The position numbers and the translations under genes are program-made. Under the pieces are notes generated by a model. It saw only the letters and a program-made list of their open reading frames with translations. It was not told where the DNA came from and made no database searches. Below are positions 26,501 through 34,918 of a DNA stretch of 64,000 nt, piece by piece. Each line of letters opens with the position of its first letter. The first letter of the stretch is position 1. Source of the DNA: Solibacillus sp. FSL H8-0538 (GTDB lineage: Bacteria; Bacillota; Bacilli; Bacillales_A; Planococcaceae); NCBI RefSeq assembly GCF_038003525.1, contig NZ_JBBOPI010000002.1, positions 124,001-188,000 on the forward strand, written 5' to 3'.

Positions 26501-29482
26501 TGTTTCAAACGTCACGTTGTATTTATTGATCGCCCACTGAGCGTATAAGATGACGTTTTCTTCACCCATTTTCAGTGTTGTATTTGGTAAATAGGCAGTG
26601 CCCGTTCCATTTGCTTGCGTGTTCCAACCATTGAATGTATGGCCTACTTTCTCTAAATTACCTGAGTTGCCCACTACCGTTACTGAAGCGTCTTTTGCAT
26701 ACGCGCCACTATCTGTTGGCACTGTGCCAATTACGCTACCATTGCCATTGTATTTGACAGTATAGGTTGGAGTGCTTGGAATGGCAGTCCACTTCGCATA
26801 TAAAGAGAGATGACTTGTTACTGGCGTGCTGAAAACGTAGGCTGTATTCAAGTCTGCATCACTATACCAGCCTTCAAAAGTAAAGCCTGTTTTTGTTGGG
26901 GCTACTGGTATACTCACTTTTCCATTCTCAAGTACCGTTTGACTAGCTACTGCACTTCCATCATTTGGGTCAAAATCGACGCTATAGCTATTTACAACCG
27001 TTATGGTTCCATTCACCACATCCGATGTCATAGCTTCTACATTTTCATCACTAAATTCGAGCTTTAATTTATCTGTCTTATCAATAGTTAAGGCGCTGTT
27101 TCCTAGAGAAGACGTGCTTTTTACTTTTAATTTGATGGTAAATAATTGTGTGGCTGATGATAATAGAGCATCTCCTCCTGTCTCATCGAACCAACCTACC
27201 CTTAAGTAACCTTGTTCATTAACGATGTTTTGGGAGAAGTCTCCATCATTAGGCTTAGTAGAAATTATTTCTTCAACTTCCAAAACATTTGGGTCAAAAT
27301 CAATTTGTATTCCATAAGCCCCTATCCCAGTTGAGGGATCATTAATTGACACAGGAATTTCAACTGTCTGCCCTTTACCCGCTACTACGTTTCCAATGGT
27401 TACAGTTATAGCTACTTCGGCTGTTTTCCATTTTGCATATAAAGAGAGATGACTTGTTACTGGCGTGCTGAAAACATAGGCTGTATTCAAGTCTGCATCA
27501 CTATACCAGCCTTCAAAAGTAAAGCCTGTTTTTGTCGGTGCGGTTGGAGCTGTCAATACCTTGTTATAATCGACAGTCACTGTAGATACTGTAGAACCAC
27601 CATTTGTTTCAAACGTCACGTCGTATTTATTGATCGCCCACTGAGCGTATAGGATGATGTTTTCTTCGCCCATTGTCAGTGTTGTATTTGGTAAATAGGC
27701 AGTGCCCGTTCCATCTGCTTTCGTGTTCCAGCCTGTGAATGTATAGCCTACTTTCTCTAAATCTCCTGAGTTGCCTGCTACCGTTACTGAAGCGTCTTTT
27801 GCATACGCGCCACTATCTGTTGGTACTGTGCCAATTACGCTACCATTGCCATTGTATTTGACAGTATAAGTTGGAGCGCTTGGAATAGCAGTCCACTTCG
27901 CATATAAAGAGAGATGACTTGTTACTGGCGTGCTGAAAACGTAGGCTGTTTTTAAGTCTGCATCACTATACCAACCATCAAATATAAAACCTGTTTTTGT
28001 CGGTGCGGTTGGAGCTGTAATTACCTTGTTATAATCGACGGTCATTTTATTAATGGCAGAACCACCATCTGTTTCAAACGTCACGTCGTATTTATTGATC
28101 GCCCACTGAGCGTATAGGGTTACGTTTTCTTCACCCATTGTCAGTGTTGCATTTGGTAAATAGGCAGTGCCCGTTCCATCTGCTTTCGTGTTCCAACCAG
28201 TGAATGCATGGCCTACTTTCTCTAAATCGCCTGAGTTTCCTGCTACCGTTACCGAAGCGTCTTTTGCATACGCGCCACTATCTGTTGGTACTGTGCCAAT
28301 TACGCTACCATTGCCATTGTATTTGACAGTATAGGTAGGAACGGCAGTCCACTTCGCATATAAAGAGAGATGACTTGTTACTGGCGTGCTGAAAACATAG
28401 GCTGTATTCAAGTCTGCATCACTATACCAGCCTTCAAAAGTAAAGCCTGTTTTTGTCGGTGCGGTTGGAGCTGTCACCGTCTCTCCCTGATTGACAGTTT
28501 GACTTGTGACAGATGAGCCTTCATTGCTATTGAAAGTGACTGTATAGCTGTTTATTGGAGCTGGTGTTGCAAACGTCTGGTCAGCTCCGTACGCTATGCC
28601 TTTCGAATTTGTTGCATATGCTCGGTAGTGGTACGTCGTGTCTGCTGTTAGATTACTTAAAGCTACTGAAAATACGCCCGTTGTACCTGCATCATTTGCC
28701 GTTACTTTTGTTACACCTGACGCCCCGATTTCTGGATTAGAAGTTGGTCCGTACACAATCCCACGCTCTGTCACTGTTGCACCACCATCCGCTGTCACAT
28801 CTCCTCCAACAGTCGCTCCTGTTGCCGTAACATCTGTTGCTGGTGTAGTCGTTGTAACAGTTGGTGAAGTAGTACTACTGATAGGATTATCCGAATTCGT
28901 TACAGAACCTGGTCCAGTAATCGCAAAATCAGCAGTACCCGTATCACCTGCATGGTAACTTGTCATAACGATAATGTAGTTTGTCCCAGCTGTTAAATCA
29001 ATGCTAGGGATCGTAGAAAAGTAATTTGTCTCACTCGTATCATCATTTGCCTTTAATATGTTATTTATTGGATTTGTAGAATTAAAAGAATTCTCATAGA
29101 CAAATAAGGCGGTATCATTTATGAAGCCATCAGTTGTAACAACTAATTTTGCATCTGTTACTTCAATAGAATAAGTACCTGTAATACTTGGAGTGAAATA
29201 TTGGATATAGTAATTATATTTAGTATTTTGTGTACCGTAAAAATCCCTTGGATCACTATCCTTTGTGTCGTATACCCATGAAATTGAATCCCAAGGAGCC
29301 CCAAGTCCATTGGTTTCATGATAGAATATCGGTCTATTAAATTTTTTTGAACCATCTAAACTGCCTGTAAACTTAGTAGTTGTAGTTGCTGCTTCCACGC
29401 GGTTTTCTATCAAATTACCATTTGGTAGATACCCGACTATAATCATAAAAATTAACAGTAGCTTCATTATTTTTTGTACCAT
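23501..29482 (-). CDS. Giant S-layer-anchored protein with InlB repeats and a cohesin-like domain
   Basis: 1993 residues. Order: signal peptide (1-31); unique N-terminal domain (about 32-190); FN3-like domain (about 205-305, TTTPATDVTATGATVGGDV, TYHYRAYATNSKGIAYG); five InlB/Flg_new repeats ending LYAKW or LYAQW; a cohesin-like domain (about 690-835, VTIGNVVAGKGQTVEIPVSI, IQIDFDPNVLEVEEI); nine more repeats; a Pro-rich hinge and a beta-rich domain; three SLH domains (about 1790-1985, YNDGTFRPNASVTRQQMAAL). SLH domains bind pyruvylated cell-wall polymer, so the repeats project outward. AAGGAGGGAAGG precedes the ATG. It is the last gene after three tail-collar proteins and likely shares their transcript. 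Adhesion is the likely role. The cohesin hints at binding a dockerin-like partner, none of which is in the window. Confidence 0.93.
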   Translation of the reverse strand: MVQKIMKLLLIFMIIVGYLPNGNLIENRVEAATTTTKFTGSLDGSKKFNRPIFYHETNGLGAPWDSISWVYDTKDSDPRDFYGTQNTKYNYYIQYFTPSITGTYSIEVTDAKLVVTTDGFINDTALFVYENSFNSTNPINNILKANDDTSETNYFSTIPSIDLTAGTNYIIVMTSYHAGDTGTADFAITGPGSVTNSDNPISSTTSPTVTTTTPATDVTATGATVGGDVTADGGATVTERGIVYGPTSNPEIGASGVTKVTANDAGTTGVFSVALSNLTADTTYHYRAYATNSKGIAYGADQTFATPAPINSYTVTFNSNEGSSVTSQTVNQGETVTAPTAPTKTGFTFEGWYSDADLNTAYVFSTPVTSHLSLYAKWTAVPTYTVKYNGNGSVIGTVPTDSGAYAKDASVTVAGNSGDLEKVGHAFTGWNTKADGTGTAYLPNATLTMGEENVTLYAQWAINKYDVTFETDGGSAINKMTVDYNKVITAPTAPTKTGFIFDGWYSDADLKTAYVFSTPVTSHLSLYAKWTAIPSAPTYTVKYNGNGSVIGTVPTDSGAYAKDASVTVAGNSGDLEKVGYTFTGWNTKADGTGTAYLPNTTLTMGEENIILYAQWAINKYDVTFETNGGSTVSTVTVDYNKVLTAPTAPTKTGFTFEGWYSDADLNTAYVFSTPVTSHLSLYAKWKTAEVAITVTIGNVVAGKGQTVEIPVSINDPSTGIGAYGIQIDFDPNVLEVEEIISTKPNDGDFSQNIVNEQGYLRVGWFDETGGDALLSSATQLFTIKLKVKSTSSLGNSALTIDKTDKLKLEFSDENVEAMTSDVVNGTITVVNSYSVDFDPNDGSAVASQTVLENGKVSIPVAPTKTGFTFEGWYSDADLNTAYVFSTPVTSHLSLYAKWTAIPSTPTYTVKYNGNGSVIGTVPTDSGAYAKDASVTVVGNSGNLEKVGHTFNGWNTQANGTGTAYLPNTTLKMGEENVILYAQWAINKYNVTFETNSGSAVPTVTVEHNTMLTLPAAPTKTGFTFEGWYKDTSLTTKFDPTTPITGNMTLYAKWTTLPGYSIKYNGNGSLSGTVPVDNAKYSKDATVTVAGNSGDLEKVGHTFTGWNTKADGTGTAYLAEATLKMGEENVILYAQWTINKYDVTFETNSGSAVPTVPVEHNKMLTLPAAPTKTGFTFEGWYKDTNLTTKFDLTTPITSNMTLYAKWTAVPSTPTYTVQYNGNGSVLGTVPVDNAKYAKDASVTVAGNSGDLEKVGHAFTGWNTKADGTGTAYLPNTTLTMGEENIILYAQWTINKYNVTFETNSGSAVPTVTVENNKLLTLPAAPTKAGYTFEGWYKDTNLTTKFDPTTPITGNMTLYAKWTTLAGYTVQYNGNGSVIGTVPVDNTKYAKDASVTVAGNSGDLAKTGYTFTGWNTKADGTGTAYLPNGTLKMGEENVTLYAQWTINKYNVTFETNSGSAVPTVIVEHNKMLTLPAAPTKTGFTFEGWYKDTNLTTKFDPTKPITGSRTLYAKWTQNFSGDSSTPNPAPPPTGPTTEEIVVDVVDDANPTELLVRTPITRTKENGLVKDIVTFTPEKASESVEKLAGKETKVSRIVIPDNKDEVSETTINVSKAAVSVLRKGETSLSIGTVNATIFIPNASFATFADDLYFRVVPVKKDEEQVAIETRAKQEEKVKEVVKANSAKIEILGRPMTIETNMQNRPVTLTLPLPANATAEQIKHLAIFIEHSNGTKEVVHGRLTQFNSTTKGVTFDVNHFSTFTVLYVEGAAEYFASIEKEPEETKGAHNSYIHGYNDGTFRPNASVTRQQMAALLARQLTNNTIPRATTSSYSDTKQAWAKDEIEYVRSIGIMTGTNDTFAPNASITRAQMAAIMMRWIDKQCVDNPEGARYCKPTADAKLFTDVSDKHWAADDIARISEIGLMEGTLDGTFRPKETLTRAQAVKVLNRLFERGPITETITNKFSDVTPLHWAYYEIQEAAVEHDYAIMDGKEHVQH
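25020..28480 (-). repeat. Tandem DNA repeats encoding InlB-type modules
   Basis: Near-identical blocks of roughly 200 bases recur here because repeats 1-14 alternate two module types (TFEGWY-type and TFTGWNTKADGTGTAYLP-type). The block is interrupted by the cohesin-coding stretch (about 26980-27410). Such repeats favour length variation by recombination. Confidence 0.85.
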
Positions 29483-29515
29483 GCCTTCCCTCCTTTATAT
29501 TGTAGTTGTTACAAT

Positions 29516-30052
29516 CTATCCTTTCACTGGATATTCACCGCCGTTAATGCAAATAATAAAGTTTAACGCTAAATAAGGTTGCATGTTATTATGCGGTTGA
29601 CTTCCTCCAACAGCTTGTAAAGCTAAGGGATTCATAGTAGTATTTGGAGCTGATTCTACATAAGCGAGAACCCCATTCTTAGGTGTTGTATTGGTATCGG
29701 ACCAAATTGTATTTTCAGGGCTATCATTATTTGGTGAATTTTTAGAGTTTGGATAATGCGTATGCGCCGGAATTTCAGTGTGTATCAAAGTGGTAGTCGC
29801 AGTGCCACCATCTTCCGCAAAACCTCTTGGTGTCAAACCGGTTCCTGTCCCCTGATGGAGAGGCGTTTTACCTTGTAAATTCGGTAAAGCGAAGTTTGTT
29901 TCCCCATCTCCACCAAATTTTTTCCCTAAAATTGTATATAGCGCTGTGTTTTGAGTGATTGATAAAAGCTGTCCGTCACACAATGCCCAACCTTTAGGAG
30001 CGTATTTCCCTGTAAATATACGAATTTCACCTATATATGCTTCTGCCATCAT
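29516..30052 (-). CDS. Phage tail collar (microcystin-dependent type) protein 1
   Basis: 178 residues with the collar-domain pattern: AYIGEIRIFTGKYAPKGWAL, CDGQLLSITQNTALYTILGK, FGGDGETNFALPNLQGKTPL, HTEIPAHTHYPNS and a C-terminal PHNNMQPYLALNFIICINGG. These proteins resemble the tip-binding fold of tail fibres and occur as three-gene sets outside prophages. The role is unproved, probably surface or secreted binding. It follows the second paralogue by 12 bp and precedes the giant SLH gene by 33 bp. Confidence 0.9.
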   Translation of the reverse strand: MMAEAYIGEIRIFTGKYAPKGWALCDGQLLSITQNTALYTILGKKFGGDGETNFALPNLQGKTPLHQGTGTGLTPRGFAEDGGTATTTLIHTEIPAHTHYPNSKNSPNNDSPENTIWSDTNTTPKNGVLAYVESAPNTTMNPLALQAVGGSQPHNNMQPYLALNFIICINGGEYPVKG

Positions 30053-30064
30053 CTGTTCCGCCTT

Positions 30065-30565
30065 TCAATAGTTTTGAATAGGGTAAATCCCCGAAATTGC
30101 AATACAGTAATTTAATACCAGGTACGGCTGCATGTTATTATGCGGTTGACCTCCTCCTGCTGTCGATAAAGCATCAGCACGCATATTGGTATTCGATTGT
30201 ATTGAATACGTATTAGTAGTCATTTGACCCCATACATTTCCTGTTGCTGCTTTTTTTGTTGCTGGATCAGACGAAGCCAACGCACTATGATAATGATTGG
30301 GCATTTCATTTATTGTTAACGTATGTTGTTCATCTCCTGCCGATTGACCAAGTGTAATGGACCCGCCAAAATGTACGGGTGTACGTCCACGTAAGTCAGG
30401 TAAGGCAAATGTTTGTCTCCCATCTCCGCCATAAGTTGTCCCTAATACGGCGTATAGCGCTTGGTTTTGATTGATTTGTAAAACCTGCCCTTCACAAAGT
30501 GCCCAGCCTCTTGGCGCGAATGGATATGAGAATAGTTTGATTTCCCCTAAAAATGGTTCAGCCAT
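30065..30565 (-). CDS. Phage tail collar (microcystin-dependent type) protein 2
   Basis: 166 residues, paralogous to its neighbours: PFLGEIKLFSYPFAPRGWAL, CEGQVLQINQNQALYAVLGT, TYGGDGRQTFALPDLRGRTP, MPNHYHSALASS and PHNNMQPYLVLNYCIAISG. An insertion around residues 95-125 differs among the three. No phage structural genes are nearby, so this is a chromosomal set rather than a prophage relic. Confidence 0.9.
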   Translation of the reverse strand: MAEPFLGEIKLFSYPFAPRGWALCEGQVLQINQNQALYAVLGTTYGGDGRQTFALPDLRGRTPVHFGGSITLGQSAGDEQHTLTINEMPNHYHSALASSDPATKKAATGNVWGQMTTNTYSIQSNTNMRADALSTAGGGQPHNNMQPYLVLNYCIAISGIYPIQNY

Positions 30566-30601
30566 AATGTATACATCCTTTCTTTTTCGATCTACTTCTT
30601 A

Positions 30602-31126
30602 CTAGGGTCTTGTTGGGTAGTAACCATTCAAAGCGATTATGTAACTGATACTAAGAAATGGCATTACATTAGTATGAGGCTGGTTACCTCCCACACTTGC
30701 AATTAAATTGGCATTCATCTGATCCGTCGATGCTTCGGTGGAGTATTGCTGATTGCCCACTGCCCAAAAAGCATTAGTTGGGTCATTTTGTGTACCTGTT
30801 GTATTAGAAGCAGACACACGGTGCGTATGATTCGGTAGCATCGTTTCTGTAAGCGTGACGGTTTCTTCCCCACCTATTTGCCCAAGTAAATATTCTTTCC
30901 CTTTTGTTTCTAGTTTTCCTTGAGAAATACCGATTCTTCCACATAAATTGGGTATAGCAAAATTCGTTACACCATCCCCACCATATGTCGTTCCTATTAA
31001 GCTATACAGCATTGCATTTTCTGTAATGTTCAACAATTGCCCATTGCATAGCGCCCATCCTTCAGGAGCATAGTTTCCTGAGAACAAACGAATTTCACCT
31101 ACATAGTGTTCACTCATGCCATTCAC
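30602..31126 (-). CDS. Phage tail collar (microcystin-dependent type) protein 3
   Basis: 174 residues: HYVGEIRLFSGNYAPEGWAL, CNGQLLNITENAMLYSLIGT, TNFAIPNLCGRIGISQG, MLPNHTHRVSASN, PHTNVMPFLSISYIIALNGY. It is the first collar gene of the operon-like run. An in-frame ATG three codons downstream (MSEHYVGE) is an equally good start, since the best ribosome site is AGAGGTG. Confidence 0.9.
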   Translation of the reverse strand: MNGMSEHYVGEIRLFSGNYAPEGWALCNGQLLNITENAMLYSLIGTTYGGDGVTNFAIPNLCGRIGISQGKLETKGKEYLLGQIGGEETVTLTETMLPNHTHRVSASNTTGTQNDPTNAFWAVGNQQYSTEASTDQMNANLIASVGGNQPHTNVMPFLSISYIIALNGYYPTRP

Positions 31127-31204
31127 CTCTATTTTTTTGTTAAAGTCATTTACTAAAGTGCTAGATTATTACTAAATGAAATGGATACCACGTCATCCCT
31201 TTGA

Positions 31205-31675
31205 TCACGAATAATCCGGGTTCCATCGCATCGCAATATAAGGACCTAATTCTGCTGTCATATAAAATCCACATCGCTCATATAAGTGCTGCGCAGGATT
31301 TCCTTGAAAAACCTGTAGCGTGATAGGAAGCCCTCTTTCCATAGAAAAGTTTTGAAGTCCTTTCATTACTTCCGTCCCATACCCATTCCCGCGGTATTGA
31401 GGAAACAGCGAGATATCCACTAAATGAATGCTATCGCTTTGGATATCCGTAATCATCCTGCCGATACAGATCCCTCCGACATAAACTAACTCATGTTTGG
31501 CTTGTGGAAATTGACATTCATAAGCAATTGTTTGTGCCTCATATTGCAGGCGGAGCAGTGACTGTATTTGCTGCTTGGGCAACGGTAATCCCATAAATTC
31601 ATGAATGCGCGTGGAGACAAATAGCTCGTAGTGAAAAACGTCTTCTTGCCTTAGATCTTCTACTATTTCTAACAT
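31205..31675 (-). CDS. GNAT family N-acetyltransferase
   Basis: 156 residues; acetyl-CoA-binding motif A is DISLFPQYRGNGYGTEVMKG, followed by VFQGNPAQHLYERCGFYMTA (motif B). It lies first in the run GNAT, collar 3, collar 2, collar 1, SLH protein, all on one strand. Such GNATs repeatedly accompany triple collar genes in Bacilli (general knowledge), suggesting a modification role in the same system. Substrate unknown. Confidence 0.88.
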   Translation of the reverse strand: MLEIVEDLRQEDVFHYELFVSTRIHEFMGLPLPKQQIQSLLRLQYEAQTIAYECQFPQAKHELVYVGGICIGRMITDIQSDSIHLVDISLFPQYRGNGYGTEVMKGLQNFSMERGLPITLQVFQGNPAQHLYERCGFYMTAELGPYIAMRWNPDYS

Positions 31676-32681
31676 ATAGCATCTTCTTTCTATTTTTCGT
31701 GTGAGTGTTACTCTCGTAGATAATACTAATGAATTTCACCCAACTTTATTATACAAATCAAAACTCTCAGAAAACTCTCAAGCATATAATCTAGCTTGGT
31801 GCTCGGTATAGAAAAAAGCGCTGTCGCACAAATAAATTTGCACGCGACAAGCGCAAATCACAAAAGTTTTTAGTCTTAGGGAAAGGTATTGGAGGAGAGG
31901 GCCTTAAACTTACTTATAAGTGCATGCACAAGAACATTCTTTAGATACACTCGAAAAATTTACAGAAAAATAGAAAAGTTTAGAAAAGGAAATAAAGCAA
32001 GTGGGGGACAATTATGTATCGGATGTCGCGCTATAAATTGGGGAACATCCTATTGAACACGAGGTCCTGCAAACCTTACGCAATGGGGACCTCGTGGCAT
32101 TTGCTAAACAGAAAAAAGATTGGATTTTTCAAAAAAGTTTTCCATTCTGCGCAAACTGGGGTGGAGAAAGAGCGTTTTGTAGTGTTTTTAGAGGCGTATT
32201 ACAAAGAACTGAAAAGAAATACTCTACCGTTGTAAGTGTTCAAAAAGTCTGATTAAAAATAGGGTGAACACGTTGATATTTTTACAGAAGAAAAACGCGC
32301 ATCTACAAAAAGATGCGCGTTCAATATGTGCTTTAGGGCTACCATTTTGTCAAAAAGATTGGTTATTTCGAATTATGGTTTGATCAAATACCGACTTATA
32401 ATATTGATAAACGAACAAAATGAAAAGGCATGTTTCGAAAAAAAGATTGATCAAAATATACTTTTTCTAAATTCAATTGAATCTTCCTTTTATAAAAATG
32501 TTTGATAATTTTTGTGCCCTTGCTACATTAAAGCGCCCGATTGTGGAACAAGTACCCAGATGGAAATATAGACGTACCTACAATAGATAATTATGCTATC
32601 TATATATTAGGGTGAAAACTTATCTGCTCGGGGTTCACAAATAATTGTAATTAAACCAATTATAGAAAACATCTTTTCTTC
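31676..32681. other. Intergenic region with remnant and hairpins
   Basis: A GCGCTGTCGC...GCGACAAGCGC hairpin lies at about 31827-31857. An AGAATAGAAA-like array (31963-31988) is followed by a coding-like remnant listed separately. A terminator-like hairpin AACGCGCATCT/AGATGCGCGTT is at 32294-32321, and a GCGCCCGATTGTGG palindrome unit at 32529-32553. The rest is AT-rich without features. Confidence 0.5.
31996..32251 (+). pseudogene. Gene remnant behind a direct-repeat array
   Basis: With one in-frame stop, the frame reads IGEHPIEHE, then VLQTLRNGDLVAFAKQKKDW and FPFCANWGGERAFC before TGA near 32250. A competing frame at 32014-32235 has no ribosome site. The family was not recognised. It has the same array-plus-ruin layout as at 17121 and 61185. 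Confidence 0.35.
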
Positions 32682-32729
32682 GTGGTTTTTGAGAAGTTGT
32701 GCTATATTCAAAGTGTCAGGAGTGAGTTG

Positions 32730-33149
32730 ATGAAAAAGTTTTTAACAATTACCGTAATAATTCTTGTTTTACTCGGAGCAGCTGGCTATGCTGTGTGGCA
32801 TTTTGGGACAAATATCGCTTCCGAAAAAATAATCGAAAAAGTGGAATCTACTATAGATGACGAAAATCTAGAAGAAGTAAAATCCTATATCGCGAACGAT
32901 TCGAAGGTTCAAGAAATTTTAAGCGAGGCAGCTACTACAAATCCGGATACTCTTCCCTTCCAAACTAAGGAAGAAGCAACACGTGTGTTAATAAAAAAAG
33001 TAGGCGTTAATCGTTTACTTGATATTCAGGAACAAGCGCAAAACGGTTCAATTAGTAAGGATGAAGTATTATCCGAAATTGAAGGTAAACTGTCTGAAGA
33101 TGAAATTTCTGCTTTAAAATATGTTTTATATAAGGAATTGAATAAATAA
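32730..33149 (+). CDS. Small membrane-anchored protein of unknown function
   Basis: 139 residues from ATG 32730 after AGGAGTGAG. One N-terminal membrane helix (about 3-24, TITVIILVLLGAAGYAVWHF) is followed by an all-helical, charged exported or extracytoplasmic domain rich in Glu and Lys (VKSYIANDSKVQEILSEA, FQTKEEATRVLIKKVG). Homologues with this layout are known in Bacillus but have no firm function; some are mislabelled as phenylalanyl-tRNA synthetase subunits, which this is not. It stands alone. Confidence 0.8.
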   Translation: MKKFLTITVIILVLLGAAGYAVWHFGTNIASEKIIEKVESTIDDENLEEVKSYIANDSKVQEILSEAATTNPDTLPFQTKEEATRVLIKKVGVNRLLDIQEQAQNGSISKDEVLSEIEGKLSEDEISALKYVLYKELNK

Positions 33150-33317
33150 AACTAGCCATTTAAAAGTTTAAATTAAAAATGCAGAGAGGCTGAGAATCAC
33201 ATAAGGATTTTCAACACAGCTATTTTTTATTTTCTTACACTAACTCCAACCACGCGACAGCCTCACAATGTGTCGAGTGTATGTAGCAACACATTGGTGC
33301 TGGTGGGTTTAATTATA

Positions 33318-33358
33318 CAGGCTCGATTCCTATTTAGTGGAATCGAGTCCTTTTTTTT
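33318..33358 (+). terminator. Strong terminator
   Basis: GGCTCGATTCC / GGAATCGAGTCC stem followed by eight T on the plus strand, about 170 bases after the membrane protein gene. Confidence 0.85.
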
Positions 33359-33570
33359 CTTATCATTCTTAATAAGAAAATAGGCTCGCCTAAACAATCT
33401 TTTCCTCATCTTACACACACCCGTCACTTAACAAGGAATTGCAGCTTGTCTATTCAGCAGTGGCTGCTACCCTCTTACATAAACTATTTAGGGCATACAC
33501 CCAATCCAAGCTCTGACATTAGGCATAAACTGGTTAAATGTCTAATTTTAATAGGGGTGAATCTTGACTT

Positions 33571-33813
33571 ATGCGATATATGGAAGAAATGCCTTTCTAT
33601 GGCCAAAATCCAAGGGGTCTTGAAAATTGTATATTTCGTTTCACGTATATGTGGCTTAGAAACGGTGATAATTTCTGGTTCTTTCTGACCACTGTTGGAC
33701 AAGAAAGAGCTTTTGGCTACAGGTTTTTCGGTGGAAGATGGAATCAATATTCGATTGCTTTAAGAGACATTGACTCCTTCCATTGTTCTCCTCCGACTCC
33801 TACTCCATATTAG
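33571..33813 (+). CDS. Small aromatic-rich conserved protein
   Basis: 80 residues: ENCIFRFTYMWLRNGDNFWF, VGQERAFGYRFFGGRWNQYS and IALRDIDSFHCSPP. The pattern YMWLRNG-x-FWF...G-R-x-GYR...IDSF-C matches a short conserved family of spore-forming Bacilli that I know only as hypothetical, often near surface or collagen-like proteins. AGGGGTG lies about 10 bases before the ATG. A shadow frame on the minus strand is rejected. Function unknown. Confidence 0.65.
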   Translation: MRYMEEMPFYGQNPRGLENCIFRFTYMWLRNGDNFWFFLTTVGQERAFGYRFFGGRWNQYSIALRDIDSFHCSPPTPTPY

Positions 33814-34304
33814 AAAACTGCTCCTGACCTTTGTAATCCTATCGTTCAGTCTTACTTTAGAAACGTGCGGGCTTTCATAATTAGAGATCGTTTTTTGAAT
33901 CTAATACAGTAAACACCAGATACACTTGTGTGTTCCCTTCCATCATGTATAAAACGTTAATCTTTCGGTTAGCGTTTTTTATACTGAAATTAGAATGAAT
34001 GCCAAAAAGAACATAAGTTTAATCCTTCACAACTTCAATTGCATTATAAAAATATGCTTTTACTTTCCTCAACAAACTGGCCCGTTTGCTGAAAAAGGCA
34101 CAATTCCTTTTCAAGAATTGCGCCCGATTGTTCAATATTGTCTATCCATAATTTCTATCCAAAAACAAAAGCATATAACTACACCATTAACGAACTTGCA
34201 TTTATATACATATTTGACCTATCAAAAAAACTTTAAAAAATGTTGAAACTATTTCTCGTTTTTTCCGTCTGTACAGGGCATTACAAAATAAAGGAGATTT
34301 AACG
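33814..34304. other. Intergenic region
   Basis: Holds a terminator-like hairpin AAAACGTTAA...TTAGCGTTTTTT (33948-33983) and two units of the GCGCCCGATTGTTG palindrome family (34068-34095 and 34114-34140). The upstream region of the SLH gene follows. No gene is supported. Confidence 0.5.
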
Positions 34305-34730
34305 ATGAAGAAAATACTTACGTTCATTAGTGGGCTTGCACTGGCATGTAGCTTGCCTTTAGGCGCTGCAGCAAACACAAAGCAATTTTCAGACGTATCA
34401 ACACAATACTTTGCCGAGGCTGTTTATGATTTAGCTGAGCGTAATATTATTGGCGGCTATGCAGATGGGACGTTTAAGCCTGGAAACACGATTACACGTG
34501 GACAGGCCGCAGCAATTATTGTAAAAATGCTCAAGCTTGATACATCCAATGTAAAAAATCCAGGCTTTAAAGATGTCTCAACAAACAATGGCTATTATAA
34601 GGCGATTGCAACACTTGCACAAAAAGGCATTATTGGCGGCTACAGTGATGGACGCTACGGGCCAAATGATCCGATTAAACGTGGCCAAATGGCATCAATT
34701 ATAGAAGAAACTCAAGTAAATTGGATGTGA
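34305..34730 (+). pseudogene. S-layer-homology protein, truncated at its 3' end
   Basis: A signal peptide (1-24) and two full SLH domains (FSDVSTQYFAEAVYDLAERN, GGYADGTFKPGNTITRGQAA; FKDVSTNNGYYKAIATLAQK, GGYSDGRYGPNDPIKRGQMA) are followed within the second domain's end by the foreign tail IIEETQVNWM. That tail is encoded by a TATAATAGAAGAAACTCA-type motif otherwise found after other genes (20976, 21692). The gene was therefore cut and joined to unrelated DNA. AAAGGAG precedes the ATG. A third SLH domain and the effector part are lost. The product might still be exported and wall-bound. Confidence 0.8.
34698..34714 (+). repeat. ATAGAAGAAACTCA motif at an SLH gene junction
   Basis: ATTATAGAAGAAACTCA, followed by AGTAAATTGGATGTGA, matches the sequence behind the AbrB-like gene at 20976-21010 and marks the recombination joint in the SLH gene. 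Confidence 0.6.
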
Positions 34731-34735
34731 GAAGC

Positions 34736-34888
34736 ATGGAAACAATTCATATACCGGCCGATGCGATTCGCATTATTAGCACGTCTAGCAAGGGTGATCA
34801 ATCCAAATGGCGTGTCGGCGATAAATGGGTCAAGCAAAATACGCGTGGCTACGAGGGACAGGCGGAAGTATTAGCTTCACTTGCATAG
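34736..34888 (+). pseudogene. Truncated HipA-like gene, copy 2
   Basis: The frame METIHIPADAIRIISTSSKG, DQSKWRVGDKWVKQNTRGYE, GQAEVLASLA-stop gives 50 residues. It is the better preserved N-terminal piece of the gene also broken at 21015. GDKWVKQNTRGYEGQAEVLA recalls Firmicute HipA-like proteins (inference). The remaining several hundred codons are missing. An AGAATAGAAA array follows at 34895. Confidence 0.5.
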
Positions 34889-34894
34889 AATCCT

Positions 34895-34918
34895 CTAGAA
34901 AAGAATAGAAAAGTTTAG
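34895..34918 (+). repeat. AGAATAGAAA array
   Basis: Two and a half units followed by AGTTTAGCGTAGAATGG, the same 3' context as the arrays at 17121 and 61185. Confidence 0.55.

Noticed and set aside
29516-31126. Prophage tail module
   Set aside because: Only three collar-domain proteins are present; there is no tape measure, baseplate, capsid, terminase or lysis gene within reach.
33995-34246. 83-codon plus-strand frame
   Set aside because: It runs through two palindrome-family units and low-complexity DNA, with no ribosome site.
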